From Oscillospiraceae bacterium (GTDB lineage: Bacteria > Bacillota > Clostridia > Oscillospirales > Oscillospiraceae), in contig AP025583.1 of the NCBI GenBank assembly GCA_022846095.1, forward strand, positions 806,001 to 870,000: a DNA stretch of 64,000 nt, given 5' to 3'. A program made the translations under genes and the position numbers. The notes below the pieces were generated by a model. That model searched no databases. It was not told the DNA's origin and saw nothing but the letters and a program-made list of their open reading frames with translations. How positions within the stretch are numbered: position 1 is the stretch's first letter; each line of letters starts with the position of its first letter. Positions 8,835 through 18,818 of this stretch are shown piece by piece.

Positions 8835-9240
8835 CCTGTCATTGCGAGGAGGCCCCGCGGGGCCGACGCGGCAATCCGTTTCCTTTTTGGAGGCCCGGCC
8901 TCCGGCGGCGGGATTCTTTGCTTGCAAAGAACCCCGGGAAGAAACAACCAGGGCCTGCGGGCCCTGGACCCAAGGGCCCCGCGGCGGTGCGGTTCAGGTA
9001 ACCTGCAAAACCTGAAAGCGCTCAGGGCTCGGTTCGGCCTGTGCCCTCTGCAAATAGGGCTGCCGCCCACGCGGCACATGACCCGCCCAGACTTGGTAAT
9101 AGTTGCGGTTCAACAGGTGCCTGAAAAGCCGCCCGTACTGCTATGCCCAGTACAGCGCTTGGCACTTGTAGGGGCCGATGCCCACATCGGCCCGCTGCTC
9201 CAACCCAGTAGGGGCGATTCACGAATCGCCCGCCTTTCGT
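8835..9240 (+). repeat. Dispersed ~400-bp intergenic repeat, copy 1
   Basis: This gap holds a repeat that starts CCTGTCATTGCGAGGAGGCC, continues as GC-rich palindromes and a long conserved non-coding stretch, and ends with the hairpin GGGCGATTCACGAATCGCCC. A second copy in the same orientation lies at 56106-56495. This copy carries an extra hairpin (GGGCCGATGCCCACATCGGCCC-like, about 9174-9195) absent from copy 2. Its short open frames differ between the copies, so it is not coding. Confidence 0.85.
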
Positions 9241-9245
9241 TCACC

Positions 9246-9575
9246 TTATCCCCCCTGGGCGTCGCCCTTGATTCTGACCGCGGTGCCGTAGGCGGTGACC
9301 TCGGCGGCCCCCTGCATCACGGAGGAGGAGGCGTAGCGCAGGTTGATAATGGCGTCGGCCCCCAGGGCCTCGGCCTCGTCCACCATGCGCTTGGTGGCGA
9401 TCTGGCGGGCCTGGTTGAGCATGTCGGTATAGCTCTCGATCTCGCCGCCCACCAGGGTTTTCATCCCCGCCATGAAGTCCTTGCCGAAGTTCTTGGACTG
9501 CACCACCGAGCCCTTGACCACGCCCAGGGCCTCGATGCGTTTTTCGGGCACGTAGTTAATACTTAGAAGCAGCAT
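9246..9575 (-). CDS. YbjQ/UPF0145 family protein
   Basis: The 109-residue protein has the YbjQ-family body (VKGSVVQSKNFGKDF near the start, ARQIATKRMVDEAEALGADAI, a small beta-rich end) and the usual length of about 105. The family forms pentamers and is described as putative heavy-metal-binding, without a proven role. Its start overlaps the 3' end of the MerR gene by 20 bp, which implies co-transcription and translational coupling. Confidence 0.85.
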   Translation of the reverse strand: MLLLSINYVPEKRIEALGVVKGSVVQSKNFGKDFMAGMKTLVGGEIESYTDMLNQARQIATKRMVDEAEALGADAIINLRYASSSVMQGAAEVTAYGTAVRIKGDAQGG

Positions 9576-10206
9576 CTTCTTCTCCTCCTTGAATTTGTTT
9601 GAACCGCTGCACCAGCGCCAGCAGTACCCCCAGGATGACCACCGCCGGGACGGCGATAATCAGGATCAGCACCCCCAGGGGCGGCGCGTCCGCCGGATCG
9701 GTGGACACCGCCCAGACCACAAAGCCGATGACGAAGGACATCAGGCCGATAAAGACCAGGGCGGCGGCGGTGGGCCCGGCGTACCGGGCCAGGGTGTCGT
9801 GCTTTTTGATGTTCACAAATCGGGTCCCCTCCTGTTCCATGCGCTCCATCTCGGAGAGGTAGCGGCCCGCGTCCAGGGTGGGGAGCTGCGCCCCCGCGTC
9901 GGCCAGGGTCTGGCACAGGCGCTGGGTGGTGTCCAGGTTCTCCCGCTGCCGCTCCAGCTGGATGATGTGGCGGCGCAGCCCGTCGTCCAGGGTCAGATCC
10001 CCCCGCTGCATCCGCCGGATCTCCTCCAGGGGCACGTCCAGCTTGCGCAGCAGCTTGATCTTCTTGAGCGCCTCCACGTCCTCGTCGGCGTAGTCCCGGT
10101 AGCCGTTCTCGCTGTTGCGGCCGGGGCTGAGCAGCCCCTCCTTCTCGTAGTAGCGGATGTTGCGCTTGGTGATGCCCACCCGCTCCTCCACCTCGTTGAT
10201 TTTCAC
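9556..10206 (-). CDS. MerR-type regulator with C-terminal membrane helices
   Basis: Residues 1-70 form a MerR winged helix (VEERVGITKRNIRYYEKEGLL), followed by a coiled-coil region (about 75-110). Then two hydrophobic helices appear (about 144-166 and 178-200), so the protein is probably membrane-tethered with a cytoplasmic DNA-binding head. MerR proteins are normally soluble, so a membrane-held sensor that controls transcription directly is plausible. It overlaps the YbjQ gene and is the first gene of the pair. Confidence 0.8.
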   Translation of the reverse strand: MKINEVEERVGITKRNIRYYEKEGLLSPGRNSENGYRDYADEDVEALKKIKLLRKLDVPLEEIRRMQRGDLTLDDGLRRHIIQLERQRENLDTTQRLCQTLADAGAQLPTLDAGRYLSEMERMEQEGTRFVNIKKHDTLARYAGPTAAALVFIGLMSFVIGFVVWAVSTDPADAPPLGVLILIIAVPAVVILGVLLALVQRFKQIQGGEEDAASKY

Positions 10207-10274
10207 TGCCGTTCACCTCTTCTATGGACACAGGCTACACCTTCCACCGGGTGGAAAGTCAAGCGGAATCCGAA

Positions 10275-11741
10275 CTATTTTTCCAATCGCTCCTCCAGCG
10301 CCCGGCGCACCGTCCGCAGCACCTTGAGCCGGGCGTATTTCTTGTCGTTGCCCTCCACGATGACCCAGGGGGCGTACTCGGTGGAGGTTTTCTGCAACAT
10401 TTCATCCACTGCAACCTCGTATTCCGGCCACTTGGCTCGGTTGCGCCAGTCCTCCTCGGTGATCTTCCACCGCTTGTCCGGGTTGTTCTGCCGGTCGGTG
10501 AAGCGGGCGAGCTGGGTGTCCCGGTCGATCTGCAGCCAGAACTTCAGCACCACCGCGCCCCAGGCGGACAGCTCCCGTTCAAACTCGCAGATCTCGTCGT
10601 ACCCCATCTGCCAGCGGGCCTCGGGGGTGAAGCCCTCCACCCGCTCCACCATCACCCGGCCGTACCAGGTGCGGTCGAAGATGGCCACGTGCCCGTCCTT
10701 GGGGACCTGCCGCCAGAAGCGCCAGAGGTAGTGGCGGGCCAGCTCGTCCGGGGTGGGGGCCGCGATGGGCACCACGTCGAAGCCCCGGGGGTCCAGCGCC
10801 CAGGACAGCCGCCGGATGGCGCCCCCCTTGCCCGCCGCGTCCCAGCCCTCGAAGCCGATGACCACGGGCACCTTCTCCCGGTACAGCCGGCTGTGCAGCC
10901 GCCGGAGCTTTTTGCGCTCCCGCCCCAGGGCGGCGTCGTAGTCCGAATCGTCCACCGTGGGGGAGAGGTCCACCCCGGCCAGCCTGGGCATGTTCAGGCG
11001 CGGGGGATCCAGGGGGTTGAGCCGGGCGCAGCGGGGGGCTCCGTGCTCCAGCGCGGCGCCCAGCGCGTCCCGGATGGCGCGCAGCACCAGCAGCACCCCG
11101 GCGTTTTTGTCCTCGTTCCACACCATGTGCCAGGGGGCCCAGGCCGGGTTGGTGGCCTCCATCAGACCGTCCCAGCTCCGGCGCAGGCTGTCGTAGTCCC
11201 GGTTCTGCTCCCAGTCCTGCCGGGTCACCCGCCAGGCGGTGGCGGGATCTCCCGCCAGCTTCTCCAGGCGCTTGCGCTGGGTGGCGCGGCCCACGTGGAG
11301 GAAGAATTTCAAAATGAGGTACCCGTCGTCGGCCAACTGCCGCTCGAAGGTGTTGATGGACGCGATGCACCCCATGGCCCCCTCCGGGTCGTTCCGCAGC
11401 AGCTCGGCCGACTGCCGGTACCAGCCCCGGTCCAGCACCGCCATCCTGCCCCGGGCGGGCAGATCCCGCCAGAAGCGCCACAGATAGGGGCGGCGGGCCT
11501 CGGCGGGCTCGGGGTCCGCGTTGGAATAGACCTGGTAGCCCCGGGGGTCCAGCTCGGAGATGAGCTTGGCGATGGCGCGGCCCTTGCCCGCCGTGCTCCA
11601 GCCCTCAAAGAGAACCACCACCGGCAGCCCGGCTTCCTTGATGCGCTGCTGCAGCGCGGCCAGCTCCCGCTGCAGCGCCTTGATCTCCGCCTTGACGTTC
11701 CCTCCGCCCGCGTCCCGCGCCCGGTTTTCCTGCTCCAGCAT
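10275..11741 (-). CDS. Tandem-domain polyphosphate kinase 2 family protein (polyphosphate:AMP phosphotransferase type)
   Basis: The protein has 488 residues with two PPK2 domains. The Walker-A-like motif occurs twice, as GWSTAGKG (47-54) and GWDAAGKG (about 297-304), and each is followed by the lid sequence LWRFWR and a DR(G/T)WY motif. Two-domain PPK2 enzymes (PPK2 class II) phosphorylate AMP to ADP with polyphosphate. Both halves keep key residues, although usually only the C-terminal domain is active. AAGGAGG precedes the ATG, and the gene is divergent from comEC. Confidence 0.9.
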   Translation of the reverse strand: MLEQENRARDAGGGNVKAEIKALQRELAALQQRIKEAGLPVVVLFEGWSTAGKGRAIAKLISELDPRGYQVYSNADPEPAEARRPYLWRFWRDLPARGRMAVLDRGWYRQSAELLRNDPEGAMGCIASINTFERQLADDGYLILKFFLHVGRATQRKRLEKLAGDPATAWRVTRQDWEQNRDYDSLRRSWDGLMEATNPAWAPWHMVWNEDKNAGVLLVLRAIRDALGAALEHGAPRCARLNPLDPPRLNMPRLAGVDLSPTVDDSDYDAALGRERKKLRRLHSRLYREKVPVVIGFEGWDAAGKGGAIRRLSWALDPRGFDVVPIAAPTPDELARHYLWRFWRQVPKDGHVAIFDRTWYGRVMVERVEGFTPEARWQMGYDEICEFERELSAWGAVVLKFWLQIDRDTQLARFTDRQNNPDKRWKITEEDWRNRAKWPEYEVAVDEMLQKTSTEYAPWVIVEGNDKKYARLKVLRTVRRALEERLEK

Positions 11742-11805
11742 GGCAGTTCCCTCCTTTAAACAGGATACGCATAGTATACACGATCCGCGCAAAAGATTCC
11801 ACCGC

Positions 11806-11834
11806 TTGTACCCCTCCCGGATTTCTGATAAAAT
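11806..11834 (+). promoter_or_regulatory. Sigma-A promoter of comEC-holA-rnmV
   Basis: TTGTAC, a 17-bp spacer and TAAAAT lie 27 bp upstream of the GTG start of comEC. Confidence 0.65.
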
Positions 11835-11861
11835 ACATGCATCTGGAGAGGGGGGACGGCC

Positions 11862-14132
11862 GTGCGGAAGCTCTGCGCCTTTGCCGTGCCCTTCTGCGCC
11901 GCGGTCTTTGCGGCGGTGCTGCTGCTGCCGGAGGGGGCGCTCCTCCCGGCGGCGGCGCTGTGCGCCCTGCCGGCCCTCTCCGCCCCGCTGTGGAGGGGGG
12001 ACGCCCGGCTGCGGGTGGTGCTGATCGCCCTGGGGGCCGCCGCCGGGCTGCTGTGGACGGGCCTCTTCGGGGCGTGGCGGATCGCCCCGGCCCTGGCGCT
12101 GGATGGACAGACCCGCCCGGTGGAGGCCGAGGTGGCGGACTACCCCACCGTCACGGATGACAGGATGGCCGTGGCGGTGCGCATCGAGGGGATAAGGGCC
12201 ACCCTGTTCACCGACGCCTCCTGCGCCGGGGTGAAGCCGGGGGACATCATATTCTGCACCGCCTCCCTGCGCCGCTCCGACGTGTCCCGCGGGGAGGCGT
12301 ATTTGGGGTACTGGGCGAAGGGGATCTACCTCAACGCATACGCCCGGGGGGAGGCGCGCTGCGCCCCCTGCGGCGGGATCCCCCCGCGCTATCTGCCCCG
12401 GGTGTGGGCCGGGGCCCTGAAGGACAGCCTGCGGCGCTGCTTCGGCCCGGAGCTGGCCCCTTTCTTCATTTCCCTGGTCACCGGGGACAAGTCCCTCCTG
12501 CCGGGGGACGTGTACACCGCCCTGCGCCGCACCGGGCTGGCCCACGTGGTGGCGGTGTCCGGGCTGCACGTGACCTTCCTGGCCGGTTTTGCGGGCGCTC
12601 TGCTCGGGCGGCGGCGGCGCGGCTCCGCCGCCCTGGGCCTGCTGCTCTGCGTGTGCTTCGCCGCCGTGGCGGGGTTCACCCCCTCGGTGGTGCGGGCCGT
12701 CTTTTTCCAGGCCGCCATCCTGCTGGCCCCCCTGCTGGGGCGGGAGGAGGACCGGCCCACCACCCTCTCCGCCGCCCTGCTGGTGCTGCTGCTCCAGAAC
12801 CCCTACGCGGCGGCGGGCATCGGGCTCCAGCTCTCCTTCGCCGCCGTGGCGGGGATCAGCCTGCTCACCGGGCGGCTCAACCGGAGGTGGACGGCCAGGC
12901 TGCCCATGCGGCCCGGAACGCCGCCCCTGCGGCTGGGATGCGCCCTGGCCCGCTTCGCCCTGGGCACCCTGGCCACCACCCTGGGGGCGCTGCTCTTCAC
13001 CACCCCGCTGACGGCCTTCTACTTCCGCTCCGTGTCCCTGATCGCCCCCCTGGCAAACCTCCTGTGCCTGTGGGCGGTGTCCTACGCCTTCCTGGGCGGG
13101 CTGATCGCCGCCCTGGCCGGGCTGGCCCTTCCGGCGCTGGGCGCGGTGGCCGCCGCCGTCGCCGCCGTCCCCGGGCGCTATGTGCTCTGGACGGCGGCCC
13201 GCCTGAGCCGGTTCCCCTTCGCGGCCGTGTCCCTGGACGCGGTGTACCTGCTGCTCTGGCTGCTGCTGGCCTACGCGGTGGCGCTGCTCTATCTGCTGCG
13301 GTTTTTCCGCCGGGGGGCGGGCGGACGGCCCCTGATCCCCCTGTGCGGCTGCGGGGCGGCGCTGGCCCTGGCCCTGGTGCTCAACGCCGCCTCCCTCTCC
13401 GGGGAGTGCCTGCGCATGTCCGTCCTGGACGTGGGGCAGGGGCTCTGCGTGGCCCTGCGCGCCGGGGGGCGCACCGCCCTGGTGGACTGCGGCGGCAACA
13501 CCTTCGGCGGCCCCGGCGATCTGGCCGCCGACTACCTCCAGGGGACGGGCGCGGGGCGGCTGGACGTGCTGATCCTCACCCACTGCCACGCCGACCACGC
13601 CGGGGGCGTGCCCGAGCTGCTGGCGCGGCTGGACGTGGGGCTGATCGTGCTCCCGCAATCGGAGGAGGACGAGCCCCTGCGGCGGGAGATCCTGGACCTG
13701 GCGGCGGAGCGGGGCGTGCCCGTGCAGCTGCTGGACGAGAACGCCGTGGTGGAGCTGGGCCCGGCCCGGCTGACCCTCTACGCCCCGCTGGGGGACGGGG
13801 GGATCAACGAGGAGGGGCTCTCGGTGCTGTGCACCAGCGGGGACTTCGACGTGCTGATCACCGGCGACATGAACCAGGCCGTGGAAAAGCGGCTGATCAA
13901 GTACGGGGCGCTGCCCGACGTGGAGGTGCTGGTGGCGGGGCACCACGGCTCCAAATACGCCACCTCCCCCGAGCTGCTGCGCGCCGTGACGCCGGAGTAC
14001 GCGGTCGTCTCCTCCGGGTATAACGCCTACGGCCACCCCGCCCCCGAGACCCTCTCCCGGCTGGCGGAGGCCGGGTGCGCCGTTTACCGCACCGACCTCA
14101 TGGGGGATATTACGATTACCTATCGTGGATAG
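11862..14132 (+). CDS. comEC: ComEC/Rec2 DNA-uptake channel protein
   Basis: This 756-residue membrane protein has N-terminal helices, a competence domain (about 200-490) with 'FFISLVTGDKSLLP' and 'HVVAVSGLHVTFLAGF', and a C-terminal metallo-beta-lactamase domain with HCHADH at 574-579. This is the complete ComEC layout: the channel moves single-stranded DNA into the cytoplasm, and the MBL domain is thought to degrade the other strand. The GTG start follows GGAGAGGGGGGA. It heads an operon with holA and rnmV, a common order in Clostridia. Confidence 0.93.
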   Translation: MRKLCAFAVPFCAAVFAAVLLLPEGALLPAAALCALPALSAPLWRGDARLRVVLIALGAAAGLLWTGLFGAWRIAPALALDGQTRPVEAEVADYPTVTDDRMAVAVRIEGIRATLFTDASCAGVKPGDIIFCTASLRRSDVSRGEAYLGYWAKGIYLNAYARGEARCAPCGGIPPRYLPRVWAGALKDSLRRCFGPELAPFFISLVTGDKSLLPGDVYTALRRTGLAHVVAVSGLHVTFLAGFAGALLGRRRRGSAALGLLLCVCFAAVAGFTPSVVRAVFFQAAILLAPLLGREEDRPTTLSAALLVLLLQNPYAAAGIGLQLSFAAVAGISLLTGRLNRRWTARLPMRPGTPPLRLGCALARFALGTLATTLGALLFTTPLTAFYFRSVSLIAPLANLLCLWAVSYAFLGGLIAALAGLALPALGAVAAAVAAVPGRYVLWTAARLSRFPFAAVSLDAVYLLLWLLLAYAVALLYLLRFFRRGAGGRPLIPLCGCGAALALALVLNAASLSGECLRMSVLDVGQGLCVALRAGGRTALVDCGGNTFGGPGDLAADYLQGTGAGRLDVLILTHCHADHAGGVPELLARLDVGLIVLPQSEEDEPLRREILDLAAERGVPVQLLDENAVVELGPARLTLYAPLGDGGINEEGLSVLCTSGDFDVLITGDMNQAVEKRLIKYGALPDVEVLVAGHHGSKYATSPELLRAVTPEYAVVSSGYNAYGHPAPETLSRLAEAGCAVYRTDLMGDITITYRG

Positions 14133-14166
14133 GGCCCCGCCACATGAAGAAAAAAGGACTGATTGG

Positions 14167-15204
14167 ATGCCACCCAAGGCCAAAGCGGACGGCTCCGCCT
14201 ATAAAAAGCTGAAAAAGGACCTCTCGGAGGGGAATTTGGGCCAGCTCTACGTCTTTCACGGCGAGGAGGCCTACCTCCGGGACTTCTATCTGGGCCAGAT
14301 GAAAAAGAAGCTGCTCCCCCCAGGTATGGAGGAGTTCAACCTCCATACCCTGAACGGCAAGGAATTCGACCTGAAAAAGCTGGAGCAGCTGGTGGACTGC
14401 CTGCCCATGATGAGCGCGCGTACCCTGATTGTGGTGAGCGACTACGACATTTATAAAGGGGACAAGGACGGCCTGGTGAAGCTCCTGTCCGACCTGCCCG
14501 ACTACGTGTGCCTGGTCTTCGTCTACGACCTCATCGAGTATAAGGCGGACGCGCGCACCAAGTTGGCCGGGGTGCTGAAGGAGCGGGGGAGCGTGGTGCC
14601 CTTCAACCGTCAGGAGCAGGGGGATCTGGTGGACTGGATTTTCCGCCGCTTCCGCGCCATGGACCGGGAGATCGGCACCGAGGACGCCAAGTACCTCATC
14701 TTCCTGTGCGGGGATCTGATGAACGGCCTGATCTCCGAGATCGGGAAAATCGGCTCCTACGCCAAGCACCACCGGGTCACCCGGGAGGACATCGACGCGG
14801 TGGCCACCCCCCAGCTGGACGCGGTGGTCTTTCAGATGACCGACGCCATCGCCGCCGGGAACTTCGACAAGGCGGCCTCGGTGCTGGGGGACCTCTTCCA
14901 CATGCAGGAGGCCCCCATCAAGCTGCTCTCTGTGCTGGGGCGGCAGCTGCGGCAGCTCTACTCCGCCCGGCTGGCCATCGAGGGGCACAAGGGCGCGCCC
15001 TACCTCATGGAGCTGTGGGGGCTGCGCTCGGCCTACCCGGCGGACAAGCTGATGCAGTCGGCCCGGCGCTTCTCCCTGGACTGGTGCCGCCGGGCGGTAA
15101 TCCGCTGCGGGCAGACCGATCTGGCCATGAAGTCCACCGGGGCCGGCGGGGAGGACCTGCTCATCTCCCTGCTGATGGAGCTGGCGGGGGAACGGGCGAA
15201 ATGA
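14167..15204 (+). CDS. holA: DNA polymerase III delta subunit
   Basis: The protein has 345 residues, the usual length for HolA, with the clamp-loader N-terminal ATPase-like fold ('LGQLYVFHGEEAYLRD') and the C-terminal 'APIKLLSVLGRQLRQLY' helix typical of delta. It opens the beta clamp as part of the clamp loader. The ATG at 14167 gives the family N-terminus. An in-frame GTG at 14125 overlaps comEC by 8 bp and remains possible. Confidence 0.92.
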   Translation: MPPKAKADGSAYKKLKKDLSEGNLGQLYVFHGEEAYLRDFYLGQMKKKLLPPGMEEFNLHTLNGKEFDLKKLEQLVDCLPMMSARTLIVVSDYDIYKGDKDGLVKLLSDLPDYVCLVFVYDLIEYKADARTKLAGVLKERGSVVPFNRQEQGDLVDWIFRRFRAMDREIGTEDAKYLIFLCGDLMNGLISEIGKIGSYAKHHRVTREDIDAVATPQLDAVVFQMTDAIAAGNFDKAASVLGDLFHMQEAPIKLLSVLGRQLRQLYSARLAIEGHKGAPYLMELWGLRSAYPADKLMQSARRFSLDWCRRAVIRCGQTDLAMKSTGAGGEDLLISLLMELAGERAK

Positions 15205-15797
15205 CGCTGAAAATCAGAGAGGCCATCGTGGTGGAGGGCCGCTACGACAAGAACACCCTGTCCCAGCTGGTGGATACCGTGATATTGGAGACGTCGGGCT
15301 TCGGCATCTTTAAGGACGCCGAGCGCCTGGCCCTGCTGCGGCGGCTGGCGGAGCGCCGGGGGCTCATCGTGCTCACCGACCCGGACGGGGCGGGCTTCGT
15401 CATCCGCAATTTCCTCAAGGGGAGCATCCCGCCGGAGCAGGTCAAGCACGCCTACGTGCCCGACGTGTACGGCAAGGAGCGCCGCAAGCGCCAGGGCGGC
15501 AAGGAGGGCAAGCTGGGGGTGGAGGGGATGCGCCCCGAGGTGCTGGAACAGGCCCTGCGCCGGGCGGGGGCCACATTTTTGGAGGAGGCGGCCGCGCCTG
15601 CCGCCCCCCGCCGCGCCATTACCAAGGCGGATCTGTTCGCCGACGGCCTGTCCGGCGGCCCGGACTCCGCCCGGCGGCGGCAGGCGCTGCTTAAAGCGCT
15701 GGAGCTGCCCGAGCGCCTCACCGCCAACGCCTTGCTGGAGGTGCTCAACAGCCTGTACAGCTACGAGGAGTACGCCGCGGCGATTCAGGCGCTGTAG
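15201..15797 (+). CDS. rnmV: Ribonuclease M5
   Basis: The 198-residue protein begins with a Toprim domain (IREAIVVEGRYDKNTL..., acidic DPDGAG near 64) and has the RNase M5 C-terminal region. The enzyme matures 5S rRNA. The ATG overlaps the holA stop as ATGA, so it is the third gene of the comEC operon. It is not beside ksgA here, which is the frequent neighbour elsewhere. Confidence 0.88.
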   Translation: MTLKIREAIVVEGRYDKNTLSQLVDTVILETSGFGIFKDAERLALLRRLAERRGLIVLTDPDGAGFVIRNFLKGSIPPEQVKHAYVPDVYGKERRKRQGGKEGKLGVEGMRPEVLEQALRRAGATFLEEAAAPAAPRRAITKADLFADGLSGGPDSARRRQALLKALELPERLTANALLEVLNSLYSYEEYAAAIQAL

Positions 15798-15877
15798 CGG
15801 CAGAAACCGGATTTGCACCCACGCCGGCCCGGTTTCAGCGGGGAAGAAAAAAATTCTGGAAATTCTGAAAAAAACAC

Positions 15878-15906
15878 TTGACGAACCGGGTGCGCTGTGG
15901 TATCTT
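15878..15906 (+). promoter_or_regulatory. Sigma-A promoter of rubrerythrin
   Basis: TTGACG and TATCTT are separated by exactly 17 bp, about 84 bp before the start codon. Confidence 0.7.
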
Positions 15907-15917
15907 AATAACAGAAA

Positions 15918-15932
15918 CAGTAATCATTACTG
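15918..15932. promoter_or_regulatory. Fur/PerR-type operator
   Basis: CAGTAATCATTACTG is a perfect 7-1-7 inverted repeat lying over the expected transcription start. The 7-1-7 A/T-rich form matches Fur-superfamily (PerR) boxes, and peroxide control of rubrerythrin by PerR is known in Clostridia. No perR gene is in this window. Confidence 0.7.
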
Positions 15933-15989
15933 ATTAACAGCAAAACATGAGCTTACATTTAAAATAAAAATTTAGGAGGAAATTGAGTT

Positions 15990-16532
15990 ATGAAAAAGTT
16001 TGTCTGCACGGTCTGCGGTTACGTCCATGAGGGTGAAAAGGCGCCCGACTTCTGCCCGGTCTGCAAGGCTCCTGCCAGCAAGTTCAAGGAGCAGGGCGGC
16101 GACAAGACCTGGGCCGCCGAGCACGTGGTCGGCGTGGCCAAGGGCGCGCCCCAGGAGATCATCGACGGCCTGCGCATGAACTTCGAGGGCGAGTGCTCCG
16201 AGGTGGGCATGTACCTGGCCATGGCCCGTGTGGCCCACCGCGAGGGCTACCCCGAGATCGGCATGTACTGGGAGAAGGCCGCCTATGAGGAGGCCGAGCA
16301 CGCCTCCAAGTTCGCCGAGCTGCTGGGCGAGGTGGTCACCGACTCCACCAAGAAGAACCTGCAGATGCGCGTGGACGCCGAGAACGGCGCCACCGCCGGC
16401 AAGGTCGAGCTGGCCAAGCTGGCCAAGGAGCTGGGCCTGGACGCCATCCACGACACCGTGCACGAGATGGCCCGCGACGAGGCCCGCCACGGCAAGGCCT
16501 TCGAGGGTCTGCTGGGCCGCTACTTCGGCTAA
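15990..16532 (+). CDS. Rubrerythrin (reverse type, N-terminal rubredoxin)
   Basis: The 180-residue protein starts with a rubredoxin-like Cys4 site (Cys6, Cys9, Cys22, Cys25) and continues with a four-helix di-iron domain holding repeated E..E..H motifs ([31 protein letters not shown]). The rubredoxin-first order is that of reverse rubrerythrins, which act as NADH peroxidases and reduce hydrogen peroxide in anaerobes. TAGGAGG precedes the ATG. The last 45 bp of the gene and its terminator are duplicated twice downstream. Confidence 0.92.
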   Translation: MKKFVCTVCGYVHEGEKAPDFCPVCKAPASKFKEQGGDKTWAAEHVVGVAKGAPQEIIDGLRMNFEGECSEVGMYLAMARVAHREGYPEIGMYWEKAAYEEAEHASKFAELLGEVVTDSTKKNLQMRVDAENGATAGKVELAKLAKELGLDAIHDTVHEMARDEARHGKAFEGLLGRYFG

Positions 16533-16547
16533 AACATCATGGATAGG

Positions 16548-16577
16548 GAGGACGGGGCGTATGCCCCGTCCTCTTTT
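16548..16577 (+). terminator. Rubrerythrin terminator (first of three copies)
   Basis: GAGGACGGGGC/GCCCCGTCCTC forms a stem with a T5 tail. The same hairpin recurs at 16772-16801 and 16994-17021. Confidence 0.85.
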
Positions 16578-16711
16578 TGTGTGGCGGGCCTCGTCACCGA
16601 GCGTTTTGGCCCCGCGGGGCCAAAACCTCGATGCCGGGCGGATTGATTCCGCCCGAGCAGATAAAATGAAAAGAGGGGTTCCCACGGGACGGGTCCCGTG
16701 GGAGAGCCCGG
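16577..16711 (-). mobile_element. Core-ATTTTATCTGC hairpin element, rubrerythrin copy 1
   Basis: The element is about 135 bp. Read on the minus strand it has hairpin 1 (TCCCACGGGAC...GTCCCGTGGGA), ACCCC, the core ATTTTATCTGC (16657-16667), hairpin 2 (GGGCGGAATCAATCCGCCC) and hairpin 3 (GTTTTGGCCCC/GGGGCCAAAAC). It has no coding capacity. See the related copies at groES and at the chromate transporter. Confidence 0.7.
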
Positions 16712-16800
16712 CACGGCAAGGCCTTCGAGGGTCTGCTGGGCCGCTACTTCGGCTAAAACATCATGGATAGGGAGGACGGGGCGTATGCCCCGTCCTCTTT

Positions 16801-16935
16801 TTGTGTGGCGGGCCTCGTCACCGAGCGTTTTGGCCCCGCGGGGCCAAAACCTCGATGCCGGGCGGATTGATTCCGCCCGCGCAGATAAAATGAAAAGAGG
16901 GGTTCCCACGGGACGGGTCCCGTGGGAGAGCCCGG
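16801..16935 (-). mobile_element. Core-ATTTTATCTGC hairpin element, rubrerythrin copy 2
   Basis: This is a nearly exact copy of the element 224 bp upstream, with one visible difference (CCCGCGCAG for CCCGAGCAG) beside the core at 16881-16891. Confidence 0.7.
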
Positions 16936-17045
16936 CACGGCAAGCCTTCGAGGGTCTGCTGGGCCGCTACTTCGGCTAAGATCACAGATAGGGAGGACGG
17001 GGCGTATGCCCCGTCCTCTTTATAGCGGAGTTTTCAGACTACAAA

Positions 17046-17080
17046 AGAAGGCCGCCGGTGCAAGCGCACCGGCGGCCTTT
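17046..17080 (-). terminator. groEL terminator
   Basis: GGCCGCCGGTGC/GCACCGGCGGCC forms a 12-bp stem followed on the minus strand by TTCTTTTG. Confidence 0.75.
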
Positions 17081-17090
17081 ATGGGTTTGC

Positions 17091-18725
<1,635 letters not shown>

Positions 18726-18758
18726 CTACCTCCTAAAATATTGAGATAAGAAAAGATG

Positions 18759-18818
18759 TTACTCCACAACGGCCAGAATGTCGCTCTGGCGGACGATGGT
18801 CTACTCCTCGCCGTCCAC
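18759..18818 (-). pseudogene. Duplicated 3' end of groES (60-bp stub)
   Basis: Sixty bases matching the last 20 codons of groES (18964-19023) recur 205 bp away. The stub has changed: the Tyr codon of EEYTIV is TAG, and the last codons differ (VVE encoded by other triplets). It has no start and is not a gene. Confidence 0.85.

Larger units (their letters stand above)
16488..17021. repeat. Tandem array: rubrerythrin 3' end + terminator + hairpin element, 224-bp period
   Basis: The gap after rubrerythrin is filled by a 224-bp repeat. The host segment (gene end, stop and terminator, about 89 bp) occurs at 16488-16576, 16712-16800 and 16936-17021. Copies 1 and 2 of it are identical by eye; copy 3 has small indels (CAAGCC for CAAGGCC; GGCTAAGATCACAGAT). 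Between them are two nearly identical hairpin elements. The copies downstream of the gene are not expressed as rubrerythrin. Confidence 0.92.

Noticed and set aside
8780-9240. Open frames in the intergenic repeat, including an upstream extension of the ABC ATPase
   Set aside because: The frames are not preserved in the second copy of the repeat, and the ATPase has a proper ATG with ribosome site at 8765.
10275-14183. Very long minus-strand open frame (about 1300 codons) running opposite comEC and into the polyphosphate kinase gene
   Set aside because: Only the part from 11741 down is coding; the upstream extension is antisense to comEC and reflects high GC content, with low-complexity Gly/Gln/Pro/Arg sequence and no ribosome site.
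15802-15838. Hairpin GAAACCGG...CCGGTTTC after rnmV as a terminator
   Set aside because: The loop is long and no T-run follows on the plus strand.
16698-16979. Arg/Pro-rich open frames within the rubrerythrin array
   Set aside because: They are out of frame with rubrerythrin and consist of element and terminator sequence.
16488-17021. Array of repeats considered as CRISPR
   Set aside because: The period is 224 bp with only two to three copies, and there are no short repeats with unique spacers; the repeat contains gene and terminator sequence.
18759-18818. Second groES gene
   Set aside because: Only 20 codons of the 3' end are present, with an internal TAG and no start.
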